DNA from: Nonomuraea longispora
GTDB taxonomy: Bacteria; Actinomycetota; Actinomycetes; Streptosporangiales; Streptosporangiaceae
DNA: 57,592 bases
Direction of reading: 5' to 3'
Assembly (NCBI RefSeq): GCF_004348345.1
Contig: NZ_SMJZ01000022.1
Coordinates: forward strand, 1 to 57,592
Position numbers and translations under genes: made by a program. Positions 1 through 7,432 of the stretch are shown here, in pieces. The notes below the pieces were generated by a model that saw only the letters and a list, made by a program, of their open reading frames with translations, was not told where the DNA came from and searched no databases. Positions within the stretch are counted from its first letter, which is position 1; each line of letters begins with the position of its first letter.

Positions 1-915
1 ATAAGAGACAGCCCCAGCGAGGACCAGGGCCCCAGGCCCGGTTCGAGCCTGAACCGCGACCCCTCCGACCCCGACCGCCGTTTCGTGACGGCGGGCCAGA
101 TCAGCGGGTCACGCACCCCGCCGCCCGAGCGCCAGCAGGAGCTCTGGAACACCGTCTTCGGCGACAACTACCAGGCCATGGGCGAGCAGGACGCCCTGGA
201 GGACGAGCCGGGCAAACCCGTCTGGATGTACGCCCTCGGCAGTTCGGTCGCCGTCGCCCTGGTGATCGCGCTGATCTGGGCCTTCCTGGCCGGGCCGCTC
301 GCGAGCGACGACCCGGCGAGCTCGGACGTCGCGGCGCAGCCCACCGCCACGCAGAAGCCGCGCGCCACCAAGACCTCGTCCTCGATCGGGCCGCTGCCGA
401 AATACTCCGGCAAGCCCTCCCCCGTCATCGGCAAGGTCCCGGACGCGCAGGCCCGCATCTCGGTGCCGCGCCTCGGCGGCGACTGGCGGCTGGACCAGCG
501 CGCCACGGTCAAGGCCACGTACGGTTTCGACACCCGCCAGTACGTCCAGGTCGCGCCCGAGCGGTACGCGCAGCTGATGTCGGCCCCGCTGTCGCAGCGG
601 CTGGCCTCCTACTACGAGCGGGACGACCTGGAGCCGGTCATCAAGCAGGTCGTGCTCTCCGCGCGCAGGAGCTTCTTCCCCAAGGACAACAAGGTTCGCA
701 AGATCGCCCAGCAGCCGATCAAGGTGGGCGGCTCCACGGGACGGCTGATCGCGTACTCGCTGACGTCGCAGACCGAGAAGGCCACGATCGTGACGATGGC
801 CGTCAACACCGGCGCCAACGTCCCGGCCATCGTCTACATGTCGATCCCGGCCCAGAGCAAGCAGCTGCTGCCCGACATCCGCACGGTGATGAACCAGATC
901 AGGGTGACCACCTGA
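1..915 (+). CDS. Single-pass membrane protein, 5' end cut by window edge
   Basis: The reading frame is open to the left edge. A GTG at 85 could start it, but the codons before it continue a similar hydrophilic, Pro/Asp/Arg-rich sequence, so I treat the gene as 5'-truncated. Counting from the GTG, residues 45-70 form one clear membrane segment (VAVALVIALIWAF core). A Ser/Thr/Pro-rich linker follows, then an extracytoplasmic domain of about 170 residues with no motif I recognise. Topology would be N-in, C-out. The gene ends 8 bp from the converging P450 gene. The product is a conserved-looking hypothetical of unknown role; a surface anchor or sensor domain is possible but unproven. Confidence 0.6.
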   Translation: MRDSPSEDQGPRPGSSLNRDPSDPDRRFVTAGQISGSRTPPPERQQELWNTVFGDNYQAMGEQDALEDEPGKPVWMYALGSSVAVALVIALIWAFLAGPLASDDPASSDVAAQPTATQKPRATKTSSSIGPLPKYSGKPSPVIGKVPDAQARISVPRLGGDWRLDQRATVKATYGFDTRQYVQVAPERYAQLMSAPLSQRLASYYERDDLEPVIKQVVLSARRSFFPKDNKVRKIAQQPIKVGGSTGRLIAYSLTSQTEKATIVTMAVNTGANVPAIVYMSIPAQSKQLLPDIRTVMNQIRVTT

Positions 916-922
916 CCGGCGG

Positions 923-2164
923 CTAGAAGACGCACTCCATGTGCTTGATGCCGTTGATGAAGCTGGAGTGCAGGCGGTCCGGCTTGCCGCCCTCGATCTG
1001 CGGCACCCGGCGCAGCAGTTCGCGGAACAGCACCGTGATCTCCCTCCTGGCCAGGTGGGCGCCGAGGCAGAAGTGCGGGCCCGGACCGCCGAAGCCGACG
1101 TGCGGGTTGGGGTCGCGGGCGATGTCGAAGCGCAGCGGGTCGGCGAAAACGTCCTCGTCGCGGTTGGCCGCCCAGTAGAACAGGACGGCCTTCTCGCCCT
1201 CGCGGTAGAGGTGGCCGTTCATCTCGTGGTCGCGGGTGACCTTGCGGCGCATGAAGTTCACCGGGGAGGCCAGGCGGACGATCTCCTCCACGGCTCCCGG
1301 CGCACACCCGTCGAGGTCGTCCAGCCAGAGCGCGCGCTGGTCCGGGTTCGTGGTGAGCAGGCGCAGGCCGTACGAGATGGCGTTCCTGGTGGTCTCGTTG
1401 CCGGCCACGACCAGCAGGATGAAGAACGAGCCCAGCTCCTGCATCGTCAGCCGCTCGCCGTCGATGTTCGCGTTGACCAGGGACGACGTCAGGTCGTTGG
1501 TGGGGTGGGCGGCACGGTGGGCGGCGAGGTCCTGCACCAGTTGCTGCAGCTCCATGCCGGCGGTGAGCAGGCGGTCGGCGATCCGGGTGAGGTCGCCGCC
1601 GGTGTATTCGGGGTCGAAGCCGCCGAGGATGACGTTGGAGCGGTCGAAGACGAACTGGTAGTCGCGCTCGGGGATGCCCATCATGTCGCAGATGATCTTC
1701 AGGGGCAGGCGAGCGGCGACCTCGGTGACGAAGTCGCAGCCGGGTCCCTTGGCCAGGAGGTCGCCCACGATGGCCTCTGCCGCCGCCTCGACGTCCGCCT
1801 CGAACTGTTTGATCATCTTGGGTGTGAACGCCCGGGAGACGATCCTGCGCAACCTGGCGTGCCGGGGATCGTCCATGTTGATCATCGAGCCGAAATACTC
1901 GGTGAACTCGGCGGGCATGTCGGGGATGTTCGTCGCGCCGCCCTGGCCCGAGCTGAAGACCTCCGGGTTGCGGCTGGCCTCGAGGATGTCTGCGTGCTTG
2001 ACCAGCGCGTGGTAGCCGGGGCCCTTGGGCGCGAAGGAGATCTCCATCTCCTCGAAGAAGGCGGGCGTCTCGCGGGAGCGCAGCCGCTCGAACGCCCTCT
2101 CGCGCTCACCCATGGGTTTGGCCCAGAACTCGGGGTCCGACAGATCGAAGTCAAGGACGCTCAT
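923..2164 (-). CDS. Cytochrome P450 (CYP125/CYP124/CYP142-like)
   Basis: This is a soluble haem-thiolate monooxygenase of 413 residues, the normal bacterial length. The I-helix oxygen-activation motif is AGNETT, the K-helix ExxR is in EEIVR, and the haem loop FGGPGPHFCLG places the cysteine ligand near residue 366. INMDDPRHARLRR and the C-terminal FINGIKH resemble the actinobacterial CYP125/124/142 group, which hydroxylates terminal methyls of sterol side chains or branched alkyl chains; the substrate here is inferred only. A start at 2278 is possible, but the ATG at 2164 matches the family N-terminus. It lies 6 nt after a -10-like AATGAT, so the mRNA may be leaderless. A related P450 lies at 4409-5662 with nearly the same promoter sequence. 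Confidence 0.9.
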   Translation of the reverse strand: MSVLDFDLSDPEFWAKPMGERERAFERLRSRETPAFFEEMEISFAPKGPGYHALVKHADILEASRNPEVFSSGQGGATNIPDMPAEFTEYFGSMINMDDPRHARLRRIVSRAFTPKMIKQFEADVEAAAEAIVGDLLAKGPGCDFVTEVAARLPLKIICDMMGIPERDYQFVFDRSNVILGGFDPEYTGGDLTRIADRLLTAGMELQQLVQDLAAHRAAHPTNDLTSSLVNANIDGERLTMQELGSFFILLVVAGNETTRNAISYGLRLLTTNPDQRALWLDDLDGCAPGAVEEIVRLASPVNFMRRKVTRDHEMNGHLYREGEKAVLFYWAANRDEDVFADPLRFDIARDPNPHVGFGGPGPHFCLGAHLARREITVLFRELLRRVPQIEGGKPDRLHSSFINGIKHMECVF

Positions 2165-2170
2165 GTGGCC

Positions 2171-2199
2171 ATCATTCGAAAAGTGGCCACTTACGTCAA
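2171..2199 (-). promoter_or_regulatory. P450 promoter with palindromic operator
   Basis: On the minus strand TTGACG (2194-2199) and AATGAT (2171-2176) are separated by exactly 17 bp, a good sigma-70-type promoter. The spacer contains the perfect 12-bp palindrome AAGTGGCCACTT (2181-2192). The block AAGTGGCCACTTACGTCAA recurs with 17 of 19 matches at 5681-5699 before the second P450. This is probably the site of a shared, TetR-like repressor that blocks RNA polymerase between the -35 and -10 elements. The regulator is not identifiable from this window. Confidence 0.6.
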
Positions 2200-2276
2200 T
2201 GGTTCTGGCGTACACCGTACGTACCTCGTGGATATCGAGTGGCCCGCGGTGCCGGGCGCGCACTAAGGTGTCCCGC

Positions 2277-2303
2277 ATGACGTTCTTCTTCCACCTCCGC
2301 TAG
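2277..2303 (+). CDS. Putative Phe-rich leader peptide (8 codons)
   Basis: The frame ATG-ACG-TTC-TTC-TTC-CAC-CTC-CGC-TAG encodes MTFFFHLR. AAGGTG (2265-2270) is placed as a ribosome site, or TAAGGT (2264-2269) could be a -10 element 7 nt before the ATG, giving a leaderless message. The Phe and His codons form the 5' arm of a 10-bp stem whose 3' arm overlaps the ribosome site of the methyltransferase at 2400. That is the arrangement expected for ribosome-controlled attenuation. Expression is unproven; the call rests on position and on the overlap with the fold. Confidence 0.4.
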   Translation: MTFFFHLR

Positions 2304-2418
2304 CGATCCGCCGGCGGGTCGCGGACGACCCACCGCCGGCGATGCGGGACGGCCGAGCGACCGCCGTCCCGGGTCGCGACGTGGAAGAAGGACACGTAGG
2401 TGCAGACATTCCTACGTG
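2280..2418 (+). promoter_or_regulatory. Structured leader (three-way junction) before THUMP methyltransferase
   Basis: Reading the + strand, stem P1 pairs 2285-2294 with 2381-2390 (10 bp), with ACGT/ACGT (2280-2283/2394-2397) extending it. P2 pairs 2303-2309 with 2371-2377 (one G-U). P3 pairs 2310-2317 with 2333-2340, and P4 pairs 2346-2353 with 2363-2370 (8 bp). P2, P3 and P4 abut almost without unpaired bases, forming a three-way junction. A fifth stem, CACGTAGG/CCTACGTG (2393-2400/2411-2418), encloses the GTG start at 2400. The likely ribosome site AAGGA (2388-2392) sits on the 3' arm of P1, so folding should hide it. The opposite strand could fold too, so orientation is inferred from the gene layout. 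Confidence 0.5.
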
Positions 2419-3476
2419 CGGCGGGCGCTCGCATGCGGCCCGCCGCGCATGCTTTTGCCGTGGCCAGGGCCGTGCGCGGCATCGAGCCCCTGGTGGCGAC
2501 GGAGATCCAGCGTTCCAGGCTCGGACGGGTGCGCGGGCTGCGCCACCGGGAGGTGTGGTTCGAGCCCTCGCCGGAGGCCGACCTGCTGGGCCTGCGCACG
2601 GCCGACGACGTGCTGGTCGCCGCCGCCGTGGTGGACGGGGTCGGCCACGACCGCTCGGCGTTGTCCCGGCTGGCCGGGGCGGCCCGCGATCTTCATCCGG
2701 TCCTGCCGGCCTGGCCGGACGCGGGTGGGCTGGAGGTGTCGGCGTCGTTCGTCGGGCGGCGCAACTACACCAGGTACGAGATCGAGGACGCGGTGGGCGC
2801 CGAACTGGCCCGGCCGTCAGGGCTGGCCTACCACTCGCGGAGGGACGGCCGGCGGCCGCCGCCGGACGCGCTGTCGTGGCGGGTCACCATCGAGGGTGAC
2901 CAGGCGGTGATCGCGTTGAGGCTCGCGGACCGGCCGCTGCACCGCAGGCCGTACAAGACGGCCTCCGTCCGGGGGACGCTGCACCCGCCGGTGGCCGCCG
3001 CCATGGCGCGACTGGCGCGGCTCGGGGACGCCCGCACGGTGCTCGACCCGTGCTGCGGGGCGGGCACCACGCTCATCGAGGCCCACGCGCTGGCGCCCCG
3101 CCTGCGGCCGGCCGGTTTCGACCACGATCCCGCCGCGATCGCGGCCGCCGCCGCCAACGCCCGGGCCGCCGGCGCCTCGCCTTTCCTGTGGGGGGTGGGC
3201 GATGCCGGGCGGCTGCCCGTGGCTGACGGGTGCGTGGACCGGGTGCTGGTCAACCCGCCCTGGGGGCGGCAGGTGCCTCCCAGGGGAGCGCTCGCGCGCG
3301 GTCCCGGCCCGTTGTGGCGGGAGGTACGCCGGGTGCTGGCCGATGACGGGCTGGCCGTGGCGCTCGTCCACGACGGGATCCCGAGCGGGTTCGTGGTGGA
3401 GGAGACGCACCAGGTGAGCCTGTCGGGGCGGCACCCGGAGATCGCGGTGCTCAGAAAGGCCCGGAGCCGGGGTTGA
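2400..3476 (+). CDS. THUMP-domain class I RNA methyltransferase (UPF0020/Trm14-RlmL type)
   Basis: This is a 358-residue SAM-dependent methyltransferase. The N-terminal half (ARAVRGIEPLVATEI onward) matches the THUMP/ferredoxin-like RNA-binding region. The C-terminal half is a Rossmann methyltransferase with DPCCGAGTTLIEA (SAM loop, about residues 214-226) and the N-methyltransferase signature NPPWG. Relatives methylate guanosine N2 in tRNA or 23S rRNA; the exact target is unknown. The GTG at 2400 has AAGGA 7 nt upstream. The ATG at 2433 is a weaker alternative and would place the whole hairpin series in the leader. Its 3' end overlaps the converging hydrolase by 26 bp. The structured leader suggests translational control. 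Confidence 0.8.
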   Translation: MQTFLRAAGARMRPAAHAFAVARAVRGIEPLVATEIQRSRLGRVRGLRHREVWFEPSPEADLLGLRTADDVLVAAAVVDGVGHDRSALSRLAGAARDLHPVLPAWPDAGGLEVSASFVGRRNYTRYEIEDAVGAELARPSGLAYHSRRDGRRPPPDALSWRVTIEGDQAVIALRLADRPLHRRPYKTASVRGTLHPPVAAAMARLARLGDARTVLDPCCGAGTTLIEAHALAPRLRPAGFDHDPAAIAAAAANARAAGASPFLWGVGDAGRLPVADGCVDRVLVNPPWGRQVPPRGALARGPGPLWREVRRVLADDGLAVALVHDGIPSGFVVEETHQVSLSGRHPEIAVLRKARSRG

Positions 3477-4347
3477 AGCTCATCGGGCGGATCTGGGTCA
3501 GCTCGGCCGAGGACGCCGGGCCGAGCCAGTCGAGGATGAGCCGGTTGACCTCGCCGGGCCGTTCGAGATGGAGGAAGTGACCCGCCCCCGCCACCTGCTG
3601 CACGCGCGAGCCCTCGGGCAGGTGGCCGGGCGCGTCCCGCGTCAGCGCGGCGCTCAGGCAGCCGTCCTGGGCGCCGTGCAGGTAGAGGACCGGTCCGGTC
3701 ACCCTGGACTCGACCTCCGGGTAGCGGCCGGAGGGAGGCGTGGTGCCGAGCATCGACCGGTAGTAGCCGATGGCCGCGCTGAGGTTGGCGGGCGTGCCGA
3801 TGCTGCGCCGGACGAACTCGAGGTCCTGGCGCGCGTCGTAGCCGGGCGACCAGTCGCGCCAGAGGTTGTCGAGGAAGCCTGGCCGGGAGGCAGCAGCCTC
3901 GGCCAGGCCCGTCTGGAACAGGAAGACGTAGAACGAGCGCTTGAGCTGGTCGTAGTCGAGGAAGCGCGAGCCGAGGGCGCCGGGCGGCGGCACGGCGAGG
4001 GCCACGGCCCTGCGGAAGCGGCCGGCGGTGAGGTAGACGGGGAAGGCGCCCCAGTCGTGGCCGACGACGACCGCGTCCGCGTCGCCGCCGAGTTCCTCGT
4101 GCAGCACGCGCACGTCGGCGACCAGCGCGGCCTGCTCGTACGCGCCGTCGGCGGGAACCTCGGTGGGCGCGTAACCGCGCATGAACGGCGCGACCGCGCG
4201 GTAGCCGCGCTCGGCCAGCGCAGGCATCAGGTGGCGCCAGGTGTGGGCGGTGTCGGGGAAGCCGTGCAGGCACAGCGCCAGCGGGCCCTCCCCCATCGTC
4301 AGATACGCGAACTCCACCCCGTTGGCGTGGACATTCCTGATCTCCAT
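3451..4347 (-). CDS. Alpha/beta hydrolase, epoxide-hydrolase-like
   Basis: The protein has 298 residues, with the oxyanion motif HGFPD, a nucleophile elbow GHDWGA carrying Asp rather than Ser, and the epoxide-hydrolase signature RGY(APT). The lid contains a YYR tyrosine, and GAGHFLHLE carries the catalytic His. An Asp nucleophile plus a lid tyrosine points to epoxide hydrolase or a related ester-intermediate enzyme rather than a lipase. An upstream start at 4365 would add six residues; the ATG at 4347 (MEIRNV) fits the family. It is the third gene of a minus-strand run GMC oxidoreductase, P450, hydrolase (61-bp gap from the P450 stop to this start), so it may open an epoxide made by the P450. 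Substrate unknown. Confidence 0.85.
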   Translation of the reverse strand: MEIRNVHANGVEFAYLTMGEGPLALCLHGFPDTAHTWRHLMPALAERGYRAVAPFMRGYAPTEVPADGAYEQAALVADVRVLHEELGGDADAVVVGHDWGAFPVYLTAGRFRRAVALAVPPPGALGSRFLDYDQLKRSFYVFLFQTGLAEAAASRPGFLDNLWRDWSPGYDARQDLEFVRRSIGTPANLSAAIGYYRSMLGTTPPSGRYPEVESRVTGPVLYLHGAQDGCLSAALTRDAPGHLPEGSRVQQVAGAGHFLHLERPGEVNRLILDWLGPASSAELTQIRPMSFNPGSGPF

Positions 4348-4408
4348 GACTGCGAAACCTAGCATTCGGCCCGCCGCCGGAGCACCCGCTCCTCCCGCGG
4401 CTGCGCTC

Positions 4409-5662
4409 TCACCAGGTGTAGCGCAGATGCTTGATGCCGTTGATGAAGTTGGACAGCAGGCGGTCGGGCTCGCCCACCGCCCTGATGCGCGGCAGGCTGG
4501 TGAACAGTTCGCGGAACATCACGGTCATCTCCCTGCGCGCCAGGTGCGCGCCCAGGCAGTGGTGCGGGCCGGGGCCGCCGAAGCCGACGTGCGGGTTGGG
4601 GTCGCGGGTGATGTCGAACGTGTCGGGGTCGTTGAAGACGCTCTCGTCGCGGTTGGCGGAGTTGTAGAAGAGCAGCACCTTGTCGCCCTTCGCGTAGGCG
4701 GTGCCGTTCATCTCGTGGTCCCGGGTGAGCGTGCGGCGGAACTGGATCACCGGCGTCGAGTGGCGGACGATCTCGTCGCAGGCTCCGACGATGTGGCGGT
4801 CGAAGTCGCCGAGCAGCACCTCCCGCTGGGCGGGGTGGTCGGTGAAGAGCTTGAGCCCGTGCGCGACCGCGTTGCGGGTGGTCTCGCTGCCCGCCACCAC
4901 CAGCAGGATGAAGAACGAGCCGAGCTCCTGCGACGTGAGGTGCTCGTCGCCGTTGACCAGCAGGCTCACCAGGTCGCCCGTGGGCCGCCGGCGTCGCTCG
5001 TCGCCCAGGCGGGCGGCCAGCCGGTTGAGCGAGTAGCCGGCGTGCAGCAGCCTGGCCAGGCCGCGGGCGACGTTGACGCGGCTGAGCTCGGGGGCGATGC
5101 CGGTGTACTCGGGGTCGGCGTTGCCGAGGATGACGTTGGTCCGCCGCAGCACCATGCCGTGAAATTTCGGCGGGATCCCCATCATGTCGCAGATGACGCG
5201 TACGGGGAGCTTGGCGGCCACCTGGGCGACGAAGTCACCGGGCCCCTCCTTCACCGCCTGGTCGACGATCTCCCCGGCCGCCCGCGCGAGGTCGTCCTCC
5301 ATCTTCGCCAGGATGCGCGGCGTGAACGCCCGGGAGACGATGCGGCGCAACCGCGCGTGCCTCGGGCCGTCCATGTTGATCATGGAACCGAAGTAGACGC
5401 TCAGCCAGCGCGGCATGTCCGGGATGCTGTTGGAGCAGGGCTCGCTGCTGAACACCTCGGCATTCCTGCTGGCCTCCACCACGTCGGCGTGGCGGACGAG
5501 CGCGTAGTAGCCGGGTCCCCCGCCGACGAACGGCACCGCCTGCTCCTTGACGAACACCGGCCGATCCAGCGCGCGCAGCTTCTTGAAGGCCTCCATGCGC
5601 TCGGCCTGCGGCAGGGCCCAGAACGGGATCTGTGACAGGTCGGGGCCGGCGGAGAGCGTCAT
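4409..5662 (-). CDS. Cytochrome P450, paralogue of the 923-2164 gene
   Basis: The product is a 417-residue P450 with AGSETTRN in the I-helix, DEIVR as ExxR, and the haem loop FGGPGPHHCLG with the Cys near residue 369. The INMDGPRHARLRR and FINGIKH segments are shared with the other P450 in this window, so they belong to the same CYP125/124-like group. A TTG at 5671 could add three residues. The ATG at 5662 sits 8 nt after the promoter's -10 position and is preferred, probably with a leaderless or very short-leader mRNA. It lies 43 bp after the GMC oxidoreductase stop and has its own promoter/operator in that gap. Likely role: hydroxylation of a terminal alkyl or terpenoid carbon, passed to the GMC enzyme. 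Confidence 0.9.
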   Translation of the reverse strand: MTLSAGPDLSQIPFWALPQAERMEAFKKLRALDRPVFVKEQAVPFVGGGPGYYALVRHADVVEASRNAEVFSSEPCSNSIPDMPRWLSVYFGSMINMDGPRHARLRRIVSRAFTPRILAKMEDDLARAAGEIVDQAVKEGPGDFVAQVAAKLPVRVICDMMGIPPKFHGMVLRRTNVILGNADPEYTGIAPELSRVNVARGLARLLHAGYSLNRLAARLGDERRRRPTGDLVSLLVNGDEHLTSQELGSFFILLVVAGSETTRNAVAHGLKLFTDHPAQREVLLGDFDRHIVGACDEIVRHSTPVIQFRRTLTRDHEMNGTAYAKGDKVLLFYNSANRDESVFNDPDTFDITRDPNPHVGFGGPGPHHCLGAHLARREMTVMFRELFTSLPRIRAVGEPDRLLSNFINGIKHLRYTW

Positions 5663-5670
5663 ACCCTCCA

Positions 5671-5699
5671 AGGTTTCTGCAAGTGAGCACTTACGTCAA
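5671..5699 (-). promoter_or_regulatory. Second copy of the P450 promoter/operator
   Basis: On the minus strand TTGACG (5694-5699) is followed after 17 bp by AAACCT (5671-5676), a weak -10. The spacer holds AAGTGAGCACTT, a 5+5-bp palindrome with a 2-bp centre. Seventeen of the 19 positions in AAGTGAGCACTTACGTCAA equal the copy at 2181-2199. The position directly before the P450 start, between the GMC and P450 genes, suggests separate control of the P450 by the same regulator. Confidence 0.55.
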
Positions 5700-5705
5700 G
5701 GCCGG

Positions 5706-7247
5706 TCATCCCGCGCCCTTGATCAGGTCGCCCGCCTTCTCCGCGATCATGACGGCCGGGGCGTGGGTGTGGCCGCGGTTGAGTGTCGGCATGATCGACG
5801 CGTCCACGACCCTGAGCCCCGCGACGCCGCGTACGCGCAGCTCGGGGTCCACGACGGAGGCGTCGTCAGTCCCCATGCGGCAGGTGCCGACGGGGTGGTA
5901 GAGGGTCTCTGCGCGCTCGCGCACCCACTGGGCGAGCTCCTCGTCGCTCTCCGGTCCCCAGTACGGCGCCATCGGCCCACCCGCGTACGGCTTCATCGCG
6001 GCGGTGGTGAACACCCGCTTGGCCATCCTCAGCCCCGCCACCAGGCGCCTGACGTCGGTCTCCACGGACAGGTAGGCGGGGTCGATCACCACGTCGCCGC
6101 CGCTCAGCCCGACCCTGCCGCGACTGTCCGGCTGCAGCAGCACGACCCCGACGGTGAGCCCGTGGCCGGCCGGTTTGCTCAGGCCGTGGTCGACGAACGG
6201 CACGGGCGCGAAGATCAACTCGATGTCGGGTGCGGGTTCGTCGTCGGAGGTCCTGATGAACGCCACGGCCTCGCCGACGTTCGTGGTGAGCATGCCGGAG
6301 CGCAGGACGACGTAGCGCAGCAGGTTGCCGAGCGACTCGGCGGCGGTCAACGTCACCGGCTGCAGGCACTCCACGAAGACGCCGGAGGAGAGGTGGTCCT
6401 GGAGGTTCTTGCCGACCTCGGGCAGCTCGCGCACGACGGGCACCCCGGCCTCGCGCAGCTCGTCGGCCGCGCCCACGCCGGAGCGCATGAGCAGGCTGGG
6501 CGAGCCGATCGTGCCGGCGGACAGGACGACCTCGCGCCGCGCCCCGATCCGGACGCCGCCGTGCTCGACGCCGACGGCCCTGCGGCCGTCGAACACCACC
6601 CGGTCGACGGCCGCCCCCGTGATCACGTGGAGGTTGGGCCGTTTCATGGCCGGGCGCAGGTAGGCGTCGGCCGCGCTCCACCTGCGGCCGCGGCGCTGGG
6701 TGACGGGCGTGGGGCTGTAGCCCTCGTTGCCGCGGCCATTGAGCTCGCTCAGCCGGGTCAGCCCCAGCTCGTCACAGGCCCGCAGGAAGGCGGCGGTGGT
6801 GACGTTGGGGCTGCGCAGCTCCGAGACGTACAGAGGGCCCGAGGTGCCGTAGACGCCGCCCTCGTTGCTGCCGACGCGGCGCTCAGCCCTCGTGAAGTAG
6901 GGGAGCACGTCGTCGTAGGACCAGCCGGGCACGCCCCACTGGTCGTAGTCGCGCTGGCAGCCGCGCACCCACATCATGGCGTTCATGGAGGACGATCCGC
7001 CGATCACCCGGCCCCTCGGCCAGTAGAGCTCGCGGCCGGACAGCTCGGCCTGCTTGGCGGTGGTGAAGTTCCAGTCGTCGCCGGTCTTGAACAGCTTGGA
7101 GAAACCCGCCGGCACGCGGATCTCGAACTTGTCGTCCCGCCCGCCCGCCTCGACCAGCGCCACCGACACGTCCGGATCCTCCGAGAGCCGGCCGGCCAGC
7201 ACGCAGCCCGCCGACCCCGCGCCGACGATCACGTAGTCGTACTCCAT
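5706..7247 (-). CDS. GMC-family FAD alcohol oxidoreductase
   Basis: This 513-residue glucose-methanol-choline oxidoreductase starts with the FAD dinucleotide motif VGAGSAGCVLA near residues 8-18. GMC signature regions follow (GRVIGGSSSMNAMMWVRG; GTIGSPSLLMRSGVG). The C-terminal YHPVGTCRMG and GHTHAPAVMIAEK contain the catalytic His region. The ATG at 7247 has AGGAGGG five bases upstream and beats the longer frame to 7271. Family members oxidise primary alcohols to aldehydes. As first gene of the run with a P450 and hydrolase, and divergent from an acyl-CoA ligase, it probably oxidises the alcohol made by the P450. The natural substrate is not evident. Confidence 0.9.
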   Translation of the reverse strand: MEYDYVIVGAGSAGCVLAGRLSEDPDVSVALVEAGGRDDKFEIRVPAGFSKLFKTGDDWNFTTAKQAELSGRELYWPRGRVIGGSSSMNAMMWVRGCQRDYDQWGVPGWSYDDVLPYFTRAERRVGSNEGGVYGTSGPLYVSELRSPNVTTAAFLRACDELGLTRLSELNGRGNEGYSPTPVTQRRGRRWSAADAYLRPAMKRPNLHVITGAAVDRVVFDGRRAVGVEHGGVRIGARREVVLSAGTIGSPSLLMRSGVGAADELREAGVPVVRELPEVGKNLQDHLSSGVFVECLQPVTLTAAESLGNLLRYVVLRSGMLTTNVGEAVAFIRTSDDEPAPDIELIFAPVPFVDHGLSKPAGHGLTVGVVLLQPDSRGRVGLSGGDVVIDPAYLSVETDVRRLVAGLRMAKRVFTTAAMKPYAGGPMAPYWGPESDEELAQWVRERAETLYHPVGTCRMGTDDASVVDPELRVRGVAGLRVVDASIMPTLNRGHTHAPAVMIAEKAGDLIKGAG

Positions 7248-7368
7248 GAGCCCTCCTGAGCAGTGCTTCACCCTTGCTTACTCCAGGCTGTGAGGCGCGT
7301 CCACATCGCGTGGCGGCCCTCGTGTTCCGCCCCACGGCGCTGTAGCGGGAGAAATCGTGATTCTGCCC

Positions 7369-7380
7369 TACCGGCCGGTA
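7369..7380. promoter_or_regulatory. 12-bp palindrome in the GMC/acyl-CoA ligase divergent region
   Basis: TACCGGCCGGTA is a perfect palindrome in the 185-bp region between the divergent GMC and ligase genes. It overlaps a possible -10 (TATGTT, 7378-7383) reading towards the ligase. It may be a repressor site, and it differs from the P450 operator. In GC-rich DNA a chance palindrome cannot be excluded. Confidence 0.3.
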
Positions 7381-7432
7381 TGTTGGCCCTGCGAAGATGG
7401 CGCCGAAGCCTGCTGAGAGGGAGGAAGGCGTC

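Noticed and set aside
941..2266. Long + strand open frame antisense to the first P450
   Set aside because: Its translation is His/Val/Arg/Gly-rich low-complexity sequence typical of the wrong strand of a GC-rich gene. The opposite strand holds a full P450 with all motifs.
4241..7259. Long + strand open frames opposite the second P450 and the GMC oxidoreductase
   Set aside because: No ribosome site or family resemblance; composition is that of antisense frames. The minus strand genes are complete.
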